Shown piece by piece: positions 1 through 8,630 of a DNA stretch of 42,224 nucleotides (within the stretch, counting starts at the first letter, position 1; every line of letters starts with the position of its first letter). Origin of the DNA: Pseudomonadales bacterium (GTDB taxonomy: Bacteria; Pseudomonadota; Gammaproteobacteria; Pseudomonadales; Pseudohongiellaceae); contig JAJDYJ010000027.1 of NCBI GenBank assembly GCA_022822865.1, positions 1 through 42,224 of the forward strand, written 5' to 3'. The notes under the pieces were generated by a model that did no database searches, was not told the origin of the DNA, and saw only the letters and a program-made list of their open reading frames with translations. Made by a program: the position numbers and the translations under genes.

Positions 1-126
1 TCGGCTCGGCTCGGCTCGGCTCGGCTCGGCTCGGCTCGGCTCGGCTCGGCTCGGCTCGGCTCGGCTCGGCTCGGCTCGGCTCGGCTCGGCTCGGCTCGGC
101 TCGGCTCGGCTCGGCTCGGCTCGGCT
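1..126. repeat. Pentanucleotide tandem array (TCGGC)25
   Basis: Twenty-five perfect head-to-tail copies of TCGGC plus one extra T, starting at the first base of the window, so the left end of the array is not seen. There is no variation between copies. A perfect array of a 5-bp unit is either a slippage-prone simple repeat or an assembly-end artefact. A 5-bp unit would shift frame with each gain or loss, but no gene is seen to contain it here. Confidence 0.95.
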
Positions 127-353
127 AACAATATGGTGTCATGACTCGGGAATTCCCCAGTCAAGCGATTTCCCGCGCGTTGCATTACTTTCTTGCGACT
201 GCTTCCCCCAAGGTTTACGGGATTGTACAAGGCCGGACGATTCTTTGTCCAATGGCATGATCGAAGCCGCGAATTCCTACGGCGCAGGCTCCTGGATCCC
301 TGCGGGGCCTCGCCGTGCTATGATTTCCAGGATTCGTCAATTCCGTTCGCGCC

Positions 354-716
354 ATGCAACGCCGCCAGCTTCCCATCGGTATACAGAGCTTCCGGACCCT
401 CCGGGAGAACGGTTGCTATTACGTCGACAAGACCGCCCTGATCCACCGGCTGGCGACCCAGGGCCGCCACTACTTCCTGTCGCGCCCGCGCCGCTTCGGC
501 AAGAGCCTGCTGCTTGACACCCCGCGGGAATTGTTCGCGGGCAACGAAGCCCTGTTCCGGGGGCTCGCCATCCACGACCGCTGGGACTGGAGCGGGAAGC
601 ACCCGGTAATTCGATTGAGTTTTGGCGCCAAATATACGGAACCGGTGCATCTGCTGGCCGTGGCGTTCGACCGCGAACGGCGCAACCTGCTCGCCGTGCG
701 GTCCGAGCCCGCCTGA
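354..716 (+). pseudogene. AAA-ATPase-like/PD-(D/E)XK family protein, internally deleted
   Basis: The 120-residue product begins like the abundant AAA-ATPase-like family (PF09820 type, often paired with a C-terminal PD-(D/E)XK nuclease, PF08011 type). It shows the LPIGIQSFRTLRE start, YYVDKT at 22-27 and the Walker A region SRPRRFGKS at 43-51. Near residues 90-97 it jumps to what looks like the extreme C-terminus of the same family (EPVHLLAVAFDRERRNLL). Full-length members run to roughly 500 residues, so about 400 residues, including Walker B and the nuclease core, are missing without loss of frame. It is probably a non-functional deletion remnant. The family is often multicopy and plastic. 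The ATG start at 354 fits the family start. Confidence 0.7.
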
Positions 717-738
717 GCGCCTGCCCCAGGGACAAGTC

Positions 739-2430
739 ATGAAATTTCGATTCGCTTTTTTTTCCGGCCTCGCTCTGCTCGCAAGCCTTGGCGCGGCGAC
801 TCTCGCCGGCGCGCAGCCGCCCGAGCGCCCCAATGTCGTCCTGATTCTCGCGGACGATCTTGGCTATACCGATATCTCGCCCTTCGGCGGCGAAATCGAT
901 ACGCCGAACATCGCGCGACTCGCCGCGGAAGGCTTGTCGTTCACCAACTACCATACCGCGGCCAATTGCGCCCCGGCCCGCGCCATGCTGTTGACCGGAG
1001 TGGACAGTCATCGAAACGGCGTGCCCAACATCCCTGAATCCATTCCGCCGGAGCAAATGGCTTACGACCACTATCAAGGCGTCCTCAGCGACAATGTCGT
1101 GACCCTGGCCAGTATTCTGCAAACGAACGGCTACCACACTTACATGACCGGCAAATGGCATCTGGGACATACGCCTTCCCTGTTGCCTTCGGCGCGGGGA
1201 TTCGACCGCACCGTCGCCATGGCCGACACCGGCGCGGACAACTGGGAGCAACGCACTTATCTTCCCATCTATGAACAGGCCAACTGGTATGCGGACGGGG
1301 CGCCCCATACCTTGCCCGACGACTTCTATTCTTCGGAATATTTCATCGACAAGACGATCGAATTTATCGCCTCGAACGAGAGCGGCGACCGGCCGTTTTT
1401 CGCCTACATCCCTTTCCAGGCCGTGCATTTTCCCATTCAGGCGCCAAGGGAATATTCAGACAAGTATGCCGGCGTCTACGATGAGGGCTGGACCGTGCTG
1501 CGGGAAAAGCGGCGGCAGGCTGCCATTGCCGCCGGGGTGATTCCCGCCGGCTCCGATATGGCGGTTACTCCCGGCACCCGGGACTGGAACGGTTTGACGG
1601 ACGAGCAAAAACGTTACGACGCCCGCCGCATGGAAGTCTACGCCGGCATGGTGGACGCGATGGACGCGCACATCGGGCGCCTGATGTCGTATCTGGAAAG
1701 TATCGATGAGTACGACAACACGATTTTCATATTCACCTCGGACAACGGAGGGGCGAGCACAGGCCTGGTGGATTCCAACGGAAATTCCCCGCTCAACGCA
1801 TGGTTGGAGCAGGTCGGATATCACACAGACTACGAAACCATGGGGGAGAGAGGTTCCTGGATGGCGATCGGCCCGAACAATGCCACGATCGCCAATTCGC
1901 CGTTGATTTACTTCAAATTTCATGCGAACGAAGGCGGTCTGCGCGTGCCGCTGGTGATTTCGGGTCCGGGCGTAACGCGGCGCGGCGAATTGACCGATGA
2001 ATTCACGTTTGTGACCGACCTGGCGCCCACTGTTCTCGATCTGGTCGGCATCGAAGATCATCGAGGTAGCTGGAACGGTGAATCGGTCGAGCCCATGGTC
2101 GGAACAAGTCTGGCTGGTTATCTGGGTGGAAGCGCGGACCGGATCCATCCCCCCTCCGAGCCCATCGGCTACGAACTGGGCGGCAGCAGCGTCCTGTTCA
2201 AGGGCGACTACAAGATCGTGATCAACCGGTTCGAACGGAACGAGACCGACTGGCGCATGTACGACATCAAGACGGACCCGGGCGAGGTGCACGATCTGAA
2301 AGACGCGCGGCCGCGGCTGTTCGAAGAAATGCTGGCGGACTATGAGGTCTGGGCGGAGGCCAACAATGTGCTGCCCATGCCCGAGGGCTACAATCGCGGG
2401 CGCGCCATTTTTGGAGGCAGCCTCAATTGA
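739..2430 (+). CDS. Secreted sulfatase (arylsulfatase family)
   Basis: A 563-residue type I sulfatase, hydrolysing sulfate esters, probably in the periplasm. The chosen ATG at 739 gives a clean signal peptide (hydrophobic 5-22, likely cleavage after AGA at 25); the frame is open further upstream but that part overlaps the preceding ORF. Metal-binding DD lies at 39-40 in NVVLILADDLGY. The formylglycine signature is C77-A-P-A-R with TG following, so C77 is the residue expected to be converted to formylglycine. GKWHLGH and TSDNGG supply the usual catalytic Lys/His and metal-binding Asp/Asn. No maturase gene is in the window. The substrate is not predictable. Length and motif order are normal for the family. 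Confidence 0.93.
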   Translation: MKFRFAFFSGLALLASLGAATLAGAQPPERPNVVLILADDLGYTDISPFGGEIDTPNIARLAAEGLSFTNYHTAANCAPARAMLLTGVDSHRNGVPNIPESIPPEQMAYDHYQGVLSDNVVTLASILQTNGYHTYMTGKWHLGHTPSLLPSARGFDRTVAMADTGADNWEQRTYLPIYEQANWYADGAPHTLPDDFYSSEYFIDKTIEFIASNESGDRPFFAYIPFQAVHFPIQAPREYSDKYAGVYDEGWTVLREKRRQAAIAAGVIPAGSDMAVTPGTRDWNGLTDEQKRYDARRMEVYAGMVDAMDAHIGRLMSYLESIDEYDNTIFIFTSDNGGASTGLVDSNGNSPLNAWLEQVGYHTDYETMGERGSWMAIGPNNATIANSPLIYFKFHANEGGLRVPLVISGPGVTRRGELTDEFTFVTDLAPTVLDLVGIEDHRGSWNGESVEPMVGTSLAGYLGGSADRIHPPSEPIGYELGGSSVLFKGDYKIVINRFERNETDWRMYDIKTDPGEVHDLKDARPRLFEEMLADYEVWAEANNVLPMPEGYNRGRAIFGGSLN

Positions 2431-2435
2431 AAAAG

Positions 2436-2467
2436 ATTCTGCGACTGCGCTTCGCTCCGCGCAGAAT
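2436..2467. repeat. Inverted repeat after the sulfatase gene
   Basis: ATTCTGCG (2436-2443) and CGCAGAAT (2460-2467) form an 8-bp perfect stem with a 16-nt loop just after the sulfatase stop. It lies between the convergent sulfatase and cytochrome genes. There is no T-run on the sulfatase strand. It resembles dispersed REP-like palindromes more than a classical terminator, but it may still mark a transcript 3' end. Confidence 0.4.
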
Positions 2468-2497
2468 GACAGCAAGAAAAACTCTTTGCCGATCCGC

Positions 2498-3982
2498 TTA
2501 TTGTTGCGAATATTGCGCCGCTCCGGTTGAACGGCCCGACACGGCTATGCTCTCGCTTCCCGATTCAAGTCTGGTTCGCTCGTCGGGATGGATAGCCAGC
2601 AGGGCGGTGCCGTAGTCGCCATCCTTCAGTTTTCGCTCCGTCAACCGATCCAGACGCGTTTGCAATAACGAGTCGTACTCCTCCTCTTCCAGGTAGGTCA
2701 CGCTGACGTGGAAGTGGGACATGGCGTCCACGCTTCTGCCGCCGAATACCACCCACTGATCCGGGTCGATCGACAGCGGATTGTTCGCGGTATTGTCGAA
2801 ATGCGTGCGCATGACGATGGCGGTACCGGCCGGGAGAATCGGGCGGGCGTCGTCTTCGAACACGAAACTCGTTTGCCAGTTGTGATTGTAGTTGTTGATC
2901 GACGCGATGACGTCGCGGCGATTTGCGCCCGGCCCATAGTAGTCCCTTACCCGGCCCGGCCAGACCACCTCGATCGACATGGCTATGCCGTGCAGATGCA
3001 TGTGGCCGCGATAACTGTTGAGCATGACCGGCTCATCGAGAACCCAGGTGCGGTACATGGTCTGGGTGCCATGAGGCGGGATGAGAATGTCTCTGGCGCG
3101 CGGCTGATCGGGATCGAACTGATCCACCAGGTGATGTATCTCGACGCTGGCGACGGTTTCCGGCGGATCGTCATCCGGGTGAAACCAGAACGCCACTTCG
3201 ATGTTGTCTTCGAATTCAAAGCCGATCGGAAAATAATGAGCCCCGAAATTGACCACGCCAGGTCCGGTTTCGAAGAGAATGCCGGTGTCCTCTCCGAAAT
3301 AGTCCCAGCGCTTGCCGGCGCCGGCCCCCACTACGCGGCCCGACGGGCCTTCTTCCAGATTCAGCCGCACGTTGTTGTGGTGCAAGGCCGCGCGACCCTG
3401 GATGGTGTTGCGAATTTCCGCGGCCTTCAGATAGCGCGGCTGCTCCAATGCAGGCCATTCAACGTCGATCGACGGCCAGAAATCGCCGCCCTCGGCGCGC
3501 ACCGTTATGGGACCCGATGCAAACACCATGTCCGGAGTTCCCAATTCCGGCTCCAGTTCCCATTCCAGCCAGTTCGGCCAATCCACCGGAGGCGGCAGGT
3601 TCGCAGGGTCTCCTTCCGGTGCGCCGTTATCGACCCAGGCCACCAGCGTCGCTATCTGTTCGTCGCTGAGAGAGAAGTCGTTCTTGTATTCCTGAATGCC
3701 TATGGTGTGGTCGAGATGCCACGGAGGCATGACGCGGCGGCGGACGTTTTCCTTGATTAGCGGCGCCCACACTCGCGCCTGCTCGTAAGTCTCGAGCGGC
3801 ATCGGACCTATCCCGCCCGGCTGATGGCAACGCTGGCACTTCTCTTGCAAAATCCGCGAGACTTCGTTTGAAAATGTCGGCGCCTGGTCCGGCTCCGCCG
3901 CCTGCAGGCCGTATTGCGAAACGCTGAACAGAACAGCCGTTCCGATCAGTTTTTTCATCGCTCTCGCGCTCAAGGCATTCAT
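2498..3982 (-). CDS. Exported mono-haem cytochrome c with copper monooxygenase-like C-terminal region
   Basis: A 494-residue exported protein. An N-terminal signal peptide (residues 9-29) precedes a cytochrome c domain with one haem motif, C49-Q-R-C52-H53, and a possible axial Met in RRRVMPPWH. The larger C-terminal part carries YRGHMHLHG, MRTHFDN and HFHVSVTYLE, His-rich motifs like those of type II copper ascorbate-dependent monooxygenase-like domains that follow a cytochrome c domain in many environmental bacteria. The role is therefore probably periplasmic electron transfer coupled to a copper oxygenase-like fold; the substrate is unknown. It is the last gene of the leftward redoxin set. 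Start at 3982 is preceded by GAGGG; an alternative ATG lies eight codons in. Confidence 0.8.
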   Translation of the reverse strand: MNALSARAMKKLIGTAVLFSVSQYGLQAAEPDQAPTFSNEVSRILQEKCQRCHQPGGIGPMPLETYEQARVWAPLIKENVRRRVMPPWHLDHTIGIQEYKNDFSLSDEQIATLVAWVDNGAPEGDPANLPPPVDWPNWLEWELEPELGTPDMVFASGPITVRAEGGDFWPSIDVEWPALEQPRYLKAAEIRNTIQGRAALHHNNVRLNLEEGPSGRVVGAGAGKRWDYFGEDTGILFETGPGVVNFGAHYFPIGFEFEDNIEVAFWFHPDDDPPETVASVEIHHLVDQFDPDQPRARDILIPPHGTQTMYRTWVLDEPVMLNSYRGHMHLHGIAMSIEVVWPGRVRDYYGPGANRRDVIASINNYNHNWQTSFVFEDDARPILPAGTAIVMRTHFDNTANNPLSIDPDQWVVFGGRSVDAMSHFHVSVTYLEEEEYDSLLQTRLDRLTERKLKDGDYGTALLAIHPDERTRLESGSESIAVSGRSTGAAQYSQQ

Positions 3983-4023
3983 CGTTGTGACCCTCTGCGA
4001 TCGGTTATCGCTCAGCTCTCGGT

Positions 4024-4992
4024 TTATTCGTCCTCGCTTACGTTAACCCGGACGAAAGCGTTGGTCCAGCAGCACCAGAACTCGAAGTCCTGGGTTTCGT
4101 ACTGAGGCCGCCCGACGCTGTTGTAAGCCTGCACCTGGATTATGTATTCGCCCGGCATGCTGAATACCGCCTCGGTGCTTTCCTCGCCATAGGCGAAATC
4201 GGATTCCAGCCAGCTCGACGCCTCAATCCAGCCGACCTCTTCTTCCCTCCAGGAACTCCAGTCGGGCGTAAACGTGACATCGCCCGGCCCTTGATACTTG
4301 AACCATCTGACCCGGATGTCCCGCCCGTCGTCTTCACGATAGGGATTGTCGCGGCGCACCCTGGCGGTCAACTCCAGCGGCTCGCCGACGCGGGTTTGCA
4401 GCGTCTCCGACACCATGCCGCGGCCGAAGCCGACCCGGCCCTCGGAGACCGGTCCTTCCGCCTGAAGACGAACTTTCGGCGGGCTGTTCCTGCGCGACTC
4501 CTGCAGCGGCTCGTCGTGCCGGTACGTACTATGAACCAGCCTGCCCGGCGAGCTGAATTCCTGCCCGGTAAAATCGTCGATCAGGGTCCAGCGCACATCC
4601 CTGTCGCCCCAGTCTTCCGGGACGGTGACGCTCAGCACGCAATAGTGCCGGCGGCCCCCATCGGGCTGCGGCATGAATTGCGTCGGTTGCAAACCGTTGA
4701 ATTCCGCCGGTTCGAGGTAGTTGTTCGGGCCGACGGGAATATCGATCACCGTTTCGGTGTTGGTATTGAAGTAGCCGAAACAAAGCTGGAAGCTGCCGTC
4801 CGGATTGGGAAACCAGCCTTCGAATATCGGCACTACCGGCCCGCCGGTCGCCCTTACCAATTGCGGATCGTTCTGATGCCCTCCCGGCGGCGCAACCCGG
4901 TTCCAGCCCGGTACGCGAGTCTGGGCTTCGCTTGCGTCCGGCGGCAGCACCAGGATGCCCATCAGCAGCGCAACAAAAAGGGATTTGTTCAT
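4024..4992 (-). CDS. Exported protein of unknown function
   Basis: A 322-residue protein that I do not recognise as a named family. ATG at 4992 gives a signal peptide (LFVALLMGILVLP, cleavage near residue 20-23); an upstream in-frame ATG would overlap the redoxin gene and spoil the signal. The N-terminal half contains FEGWFPNPDGSFQLCFGYFN. The C-terminal half has alternating strands typical of an Ig-like fold (TRVGEPLELTARV, MPGEYIIQVQAYNSVG), ending with a CC pair in EFWCCW. It begins 16 bp after the redoxin stop and ends about 40 bp before the cytochrome start. All three are therefore probably co-transcribed and act together outside the cytoplasm. Confidence 0.75.
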   Translation of the reverse strand: MNKSLFVALLMGILVLPPDASEAQTRVPGWNRVAPPGGHQNDPQLVRATGGPVVPIFEGWFPNPDGSFQLCFGYFNTNTETVIDIPVGPNNYLEPAEFNGLQPTQFMPQPDGGRRHYCVLSVTVPEDWGDRDVRWTLIDDFTGQEFSSPGRLVHSTYRHDEPLQESRRNSPPKVRLQAEGPVSEGRVGFGRGMVSETLQTRVGEPLELTARVRRDNPYREDDGRDIRVRWFKYQGPGDVTFTPDWSSWREEEVGWIEASSWLESDFAYGEESTEAVFSMPGEYIIQVQAYNSVGRPQYETQDFEFWCCWTNAFVRVNVSEDE

Positions 4993-5008
4993 CGTCCGGT
5001 TGGTCCTT

Positions 5009-6244
5009 TCAGTTTGAATCTGCATTCTGATTTGCGCGCGCTCCGCGCAATCGTTCGCGCAACGGGGAGGATTCCATGGGCCCCGACCGGTCGAGCAGAC
5101 GCAGGTCGAGAGTGAACGAGACCGGTATCGAGACCGGGTTGTAGCAGAACGCGTCGTCGCAGGCCTGGTAGTCGAAGGTGCCGGCCAGCGTCAGCGCATA
5201 CAGTTCGGACAGCGCTTGCTCGGCTTCGTCGGTCGCCGACACGACCACGTCCTGAAATATGGTGAACTTGTTCATGTAGACGGGGACCAGTTCGTCGAGC
5301 GGCTCGAAGTGGTAGATTTCCGACGCAGGATACTCCACCGGCTCGAAGCGGACGTCGGGCGCCGGCCGCAAGTTGAGAGCGATGACCCGATAGCCCCTCT
5401 CCTCGGCGCCCGGCGCATAAACGTGCATGTTCTCGCCGGGTTCCACCTCGAGCGCCAGGGTAATGCGACTGCCCGGCTGAACGTAGGGGTTGCTCGGATA
5501 CGCGGTGAAGTTCAGGTGCGCGGTCGATCCTTCCACGGCCGCTATCGGGGTCAATCCTTCGCCGCGTTTCAGCAGGATGTTCGCGATGGTGTTCCGCTCC
5601 CGGTAGAACTCCTCGAAATACCGCGACGTGACGCGGCCCCTGGAATCCAGCATGAATGTGCCGGGATGGGCCGTCCCCACGTGAAAGTCGACTCCCCTGG
5701 TGACGGTGACGTAGGTCCGCAGGTTCTCCTCGAAGTCCGGGTCGAGGTCCGCCGCGTCGCGGTCGCCCTGGCTGGGTCCGACCGCTTCGAGCGCATCGTA
5801 GGCGAGGGTATTGAGGATGCCGAATTCGGTGATTACGCTCGAATCCGCATCGGCAAGCAGGGGAAACGCGATTCCGCGCAATTCGGCGAACTCGGCCAGC
5901 ACCGCTTCGTCGTCGTAGCTGATCGCCGCCACGCCGAGCCCCCGGGCCTGAAGCTCCTCCAACTGTTCCTGCAGCTCCACGAGCTGCGCCTTGCAGTAGG
6001 GTCACCAGTCGGCCGAGCGGTGAAACAGCAGAATCGCCCCGTTGGGCCCCAGGATGGACTCGCGGGTCTGGAGTCGGCCGAACTGGTCCGGCAGACTGAA
6101 GTCGGGCACTGTATCTCCGATCTGCGGGCCGAGCGCGCCGAGGTCGATTTCCCGGATTTCCTGGGCCGCGGCCAATGCCGGGAATCCAATTGACAAGGCA
6201 GCCAGCAATCCACCCAGCGTTGCCGTCCTGAACCGTTGATTCAT
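5009..6244 (-). CDS. Exported AhpC/TSA-type redoxin with a UGA-encoded selenocysteine, fused to a DsbD-alpha-like domain
   Basis: Read through one in-frame TGA, this is a 411-residue protein. A signal peptide (residues 1-27) is followed by a redoxin domain with GDTVPDFSLPDQFG and LLFHRSADW, then codon 81 = TGA, then PYC (C84), KAQLVELQ and GVAAISYD. Redoxins of this type normally have C-P-Y-C at this spot, so the TGA replaces exactly the attacking cysteine (U-P-Y-C). The frame stays open and homologous for 330 codons afterwards. Residues about 235-395 resemble the DsbD N-terminal (alpha) domain, with a cysteine pair C362/C367 in YQACDDAFC. A hairpin at 5971-5987 fits a bacterial SECIS. Likely role: periplasmic thiol/selenol peroxidase or disulfide reductase. 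Alternatives are a nonsense mutation or sequencing error. Confidence 0.8.
5971..5987 (-). promoter_or_regulatory. Bacterial SECIS-like hairpin
   Basis: In the mRNA, GCAGCUC (5987-5981) pairs perfectly with GAGCUGC (5977-5971), a 7-bp stem closing a GUG loop (5980-5978). The loop starts 21 nt after the UGA and its first base is G. Both features match the published bacterial SECIS consensus (apical loop about 16-37 nt from UGA, G among its first two bases). The same bases encode QLVELQ, whose codons are self-complementary, so chance formation is possible. Confidence 0.55.
6002..6004 (-). other. In-frame UGA, proposed selenocysteine codon 81
   Basis: The triplet TGA sits between TGG (W80) and CCC (P82) of the redoxin gene, three codons before TGC (C84). 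Read as Sec it restores the redoxin active site U-x-x-C. UGA cannot be generally reassigned in this genome because the sulfatase, both transporter permeases and other genes here end in TGA. Confidence 0.75.
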
Positions 6245-6440
6245 GAACCGTACCTTTTGAGGAAATTCACAGTGGTTTCATTGCCAAGGCATGACGTAAC
6301 ACACCCCCGATTTACTGTCAATTCCGGCGGGCGACAGGTTACGAGTCGCTATTGTTCATCGGCCAAGGGAGTGATACGGTAATCGGGACAGCGCCGGGCG
6401 GTGGCGGCGCCTGTGACGACATGGATTTATGGAGGGAAAT

Positions 6441-8618
6441 ATGGTTTACACGATAAGGCGATCGTTATTCGCGATCCTGTGTCTGGCCGCGGCGGCCGTA
6501 CCCCTTGCGGCGCGTTCGGCGGACGAAGGCGTGATCGAGGGCACGGTCGAGAGCCCCGCCGGCGCGGAAGCCGGAGTCTGGGTGATCGCGGAGACCGACG
6601 ACACGCCGACCCACTTCGTGAAGATCGTCGTGACGGACGACGACGGACGGTTTGTCCTGCCGGAACTGCCAGACGCGCTGTTCAGCGTGTGGGTGCGGGG
6701 TTACGGACTGGTGGATTCCGATCCGGTGTTCCTGCGGCCGGGAGCGTCCGGCGTCAGCCTGAAAACCTTCCAGGCGGGAGACCCGCTGCTGGCGGCCCAG
6801 GTGTATCCGGGCAACTACTGGTATTCCCTGCTTGAAGTTCCCGGACACGAAGAGTTTCCCGGCACCGGCCCGGACGGCAACGGCATTTCCTCGTTCATGG
6901 GCAGCCAGGATCACTGGATCGATACGACCAAGCAGAGATGCCAGCTATGCCATCAGCTTGGAAACAAGGCGACCCGCACCCTCGATCACCTGAGTCATCT
7001 CGATTTCGAGTCGAGCGTCGAGGCATGGCGCTATCGCACGGCGATGGGCATCCGGGGTCCGCTCATGGCGGCCATATCCGGTTTCTTCGGGCCCCGCGGC
7101 ATGGAAACGTACGCCGACTGGACCGATCGCATCGCCGCGGGAGAAATTCCGCCGACGCCGCCGCGCCCCGAAGGCATCGAGCGGAATATCGTCATTACCC
7201 AGTGGGACTGGGGCAACGAGTCCGCCTTTATCCACGACGAGATCACCACCGACAAGCGCGACCCCACGGTGAACGCCAACGGTCTGGTCTATGGCGTTGA
7301 CGCCTCGTTCGGCGCCCTGCTCGAACTCGACGTGGAAACCCACGAGTGGCGGGAGCTGGAAATTCCGGTTCGCGACAACCCCGACAATCCCGCCGTGACC
7401 CGTTTCCTGCAGGAGTTCCCGGTGCCGTCCGCCTACTACGGCGACGAGGCGCTGTGGCAGCGCCCGGCGGACCCCCACAATCCCATGTTCGACGAACTCG
7501 GCCGGGTATGGATGACCACCAAGGTGAGAGGCGATATCCTGCCCGAATGGTGCCGGCCGGGGTCGGACAATCCCTTCGTGGAGTATTACCCCACCCGGGC
7601 GAGCACGCGTCAGGCTTCGTATTACGATCCGGCCACGGAAGATTTCGGGCTTATCGATACCTGCTTTACCACCCACCATCTGCAATTCGACTGGACCGAG
7701 GACCGCATCCTCTATTTCAGCACCCTCAGCGACGTCATCGGCTGGGTCAACACCCGGGAATACGACATGACCGGCGACGAGCAGGCGACCCAGGGCTGGT
7801 GCCCCATGGTGGTGGACACCAACGGCGACGGCCGCATCACCAAACCCTGGAACCCGCCGGTCGGACCCTTGTTCGACCCAGGCGCGGGCGGCGATTTCGA
7901 TCCGGCTCTCGACACCAGGATGGAGCCGGGATTGAACTACGGCATCATCGTGAATCCGGTGGACAATGTGGTCTGGGGCGCCGGCGAGGAGTTTCCGGGG
8001 CGCATCTATCGCATGGACATCGGCGACAATCCTCCGGAAACCTGCATTACCGAAGTCTACGAAGTGCCGGTGATCGACGGCGAGTTGCAGGGATTCGGCC
8101 CCCGGGGCATAGACGCCGACAGGAACGGCGTCATCTGGACCGCGCTGTCCGGCAGCAGCCACCTGGCCAGTTTCGACCGTAGCAAGTGCGAAGTGCTGAA
8201 CGGACCCAGCGTGGTCACTTCCCAGCATTGCCCCGAAGGCTGGACCTTGTACGAGGCGCCCGGCCCCAACATGAAGGGCACCGACGTGAAAGCCGACTTC
8301 CACTATTACAACTGGGTGGACAACTTCAACACGCTTGGCCTGGGCGAAAACATTCCCATCGCGACGGGTTCCGGTTCCGATTCCCTGAAGGTGCTGGACC
8401 CGGACACCGGAGAATGGATCGTCATGCGCGTGCCCTACCCATTGGGATTCTATTCCCGCGGCCTCGACGGCCGCATCGACGATCCGGACGCCGGCTGGAA
8501 AGGCCGCGCCGTATGGGCCAACTACGGCACCAATTTCAACTGGCATACCGAAGGCGGCAAGGGAACCCAGAGCAAGATGGTCAAGTTTCAGATCAGACCC
8601 GACCCGCTCGCGCGGTAA
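6441..8618 (+). CDS. Exported carboxypeptidase-regulatory-like / streptogramin-lyase-like beta-propeller protein with CxxCH motif
   Basis: A 725-residue exported protein. ATG at 6441 is preceded by GGAGGGAAAT and gives a signal peptide ending near ARSA. Residues about 25-105 resemble a carboxypeptidase regulatory-like (Ig-like) domain (GVIEGTVESPAG, DDDGRFVLPELPD). A haem-binding motif C167-Q-L-C170-H171 follows. The rest reads as propeller repeats like those of virginiamycin B lyase/NHL proteins (ITQWDWGNESAFIH, GLVYGVDASFGALLELD, RGIDADRNGVIWTALSGSS). Vgb itself is a cytoplasmic antibiotic lyase; exported relatives with haem motifs have no fixed function. It is divergent from the redoxin and 12 bp upstream of the next gene, so they are probably co-transcribed. 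Confidence 0.75.
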   Translation: MVYTIRRSLFAILCLAAAAVPLAARSADEGVIEGTVESPAGAEAGVWVIAETDDTPTHFVKIVVTDDDGRFVLPELPDALFSVWVRGYGLVDSDPVFLRPGASGVSLKTFQAGDPLLAAQVYPGNYWYSLLEVPGHEEFPGTGPDGNGISSFMGSQDHWIDTTKQRCQLCHQLGNKATRTLDHLSHLDFESSVEAWRYRTAMGIRGPLMAAISGFFGPRGMETYADWTDRIAAGEIPPTPPRPEGIERNIVITQWDWGNESAFIHDEITTDKRDPTVNANGLVYGVDASFGALLELDVETHEWRELEIPVRDNPDNPAVTRFLQEFPVPSAYYGDEALWQRPADPHNPMFDELGRVWMTTKVRGDILPEWCRPGSDNPFVEYYPTRASTRQASYYDPATEDFGLIDTCFTTHHLQFDWTEDRILYFSTLSDVIGWVNTREYDMTGDEQATQGWCPMVVDTNGDGRITKPWNPPVGPLFDPGAGGDFDPALDTRMEPGLNYGIIVNPVDNVVWGAGEEFPGRIYRMDIGDNPPETCITEVYEVPVIDGELQGFGPRGIDADRNGVIWTALSGSSHLASFDRSKCEVLNGPSVVTSQHCPEGWTLYEAPGPNMKGTDVKADFHYYNWVDNFNTLGLGENIPIATGSGSDSLKVLDPDTGEWIVMRVPYPLGFYSRGLDGRIDDPDAGWKGRAVWANYGTNFNWHTEGGKGTQSKMVKFQIRPDPLAR

Positions 8619-8630
8619 AGGGCGATTCGC

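Noticed and set aside
1-126. CRISPR or spacer-repeat array
   Set aside because: The unit is 5 bp with no spacers, so it is a simple tandem repeat.
6002-6004. UGA reassigned genome-wide (for example to Trp or Gly)
   Set aside because: Several confident genes in the window terminate at TGA with overlaps or short spacers to the next gene, so UGA is a normal stop here.
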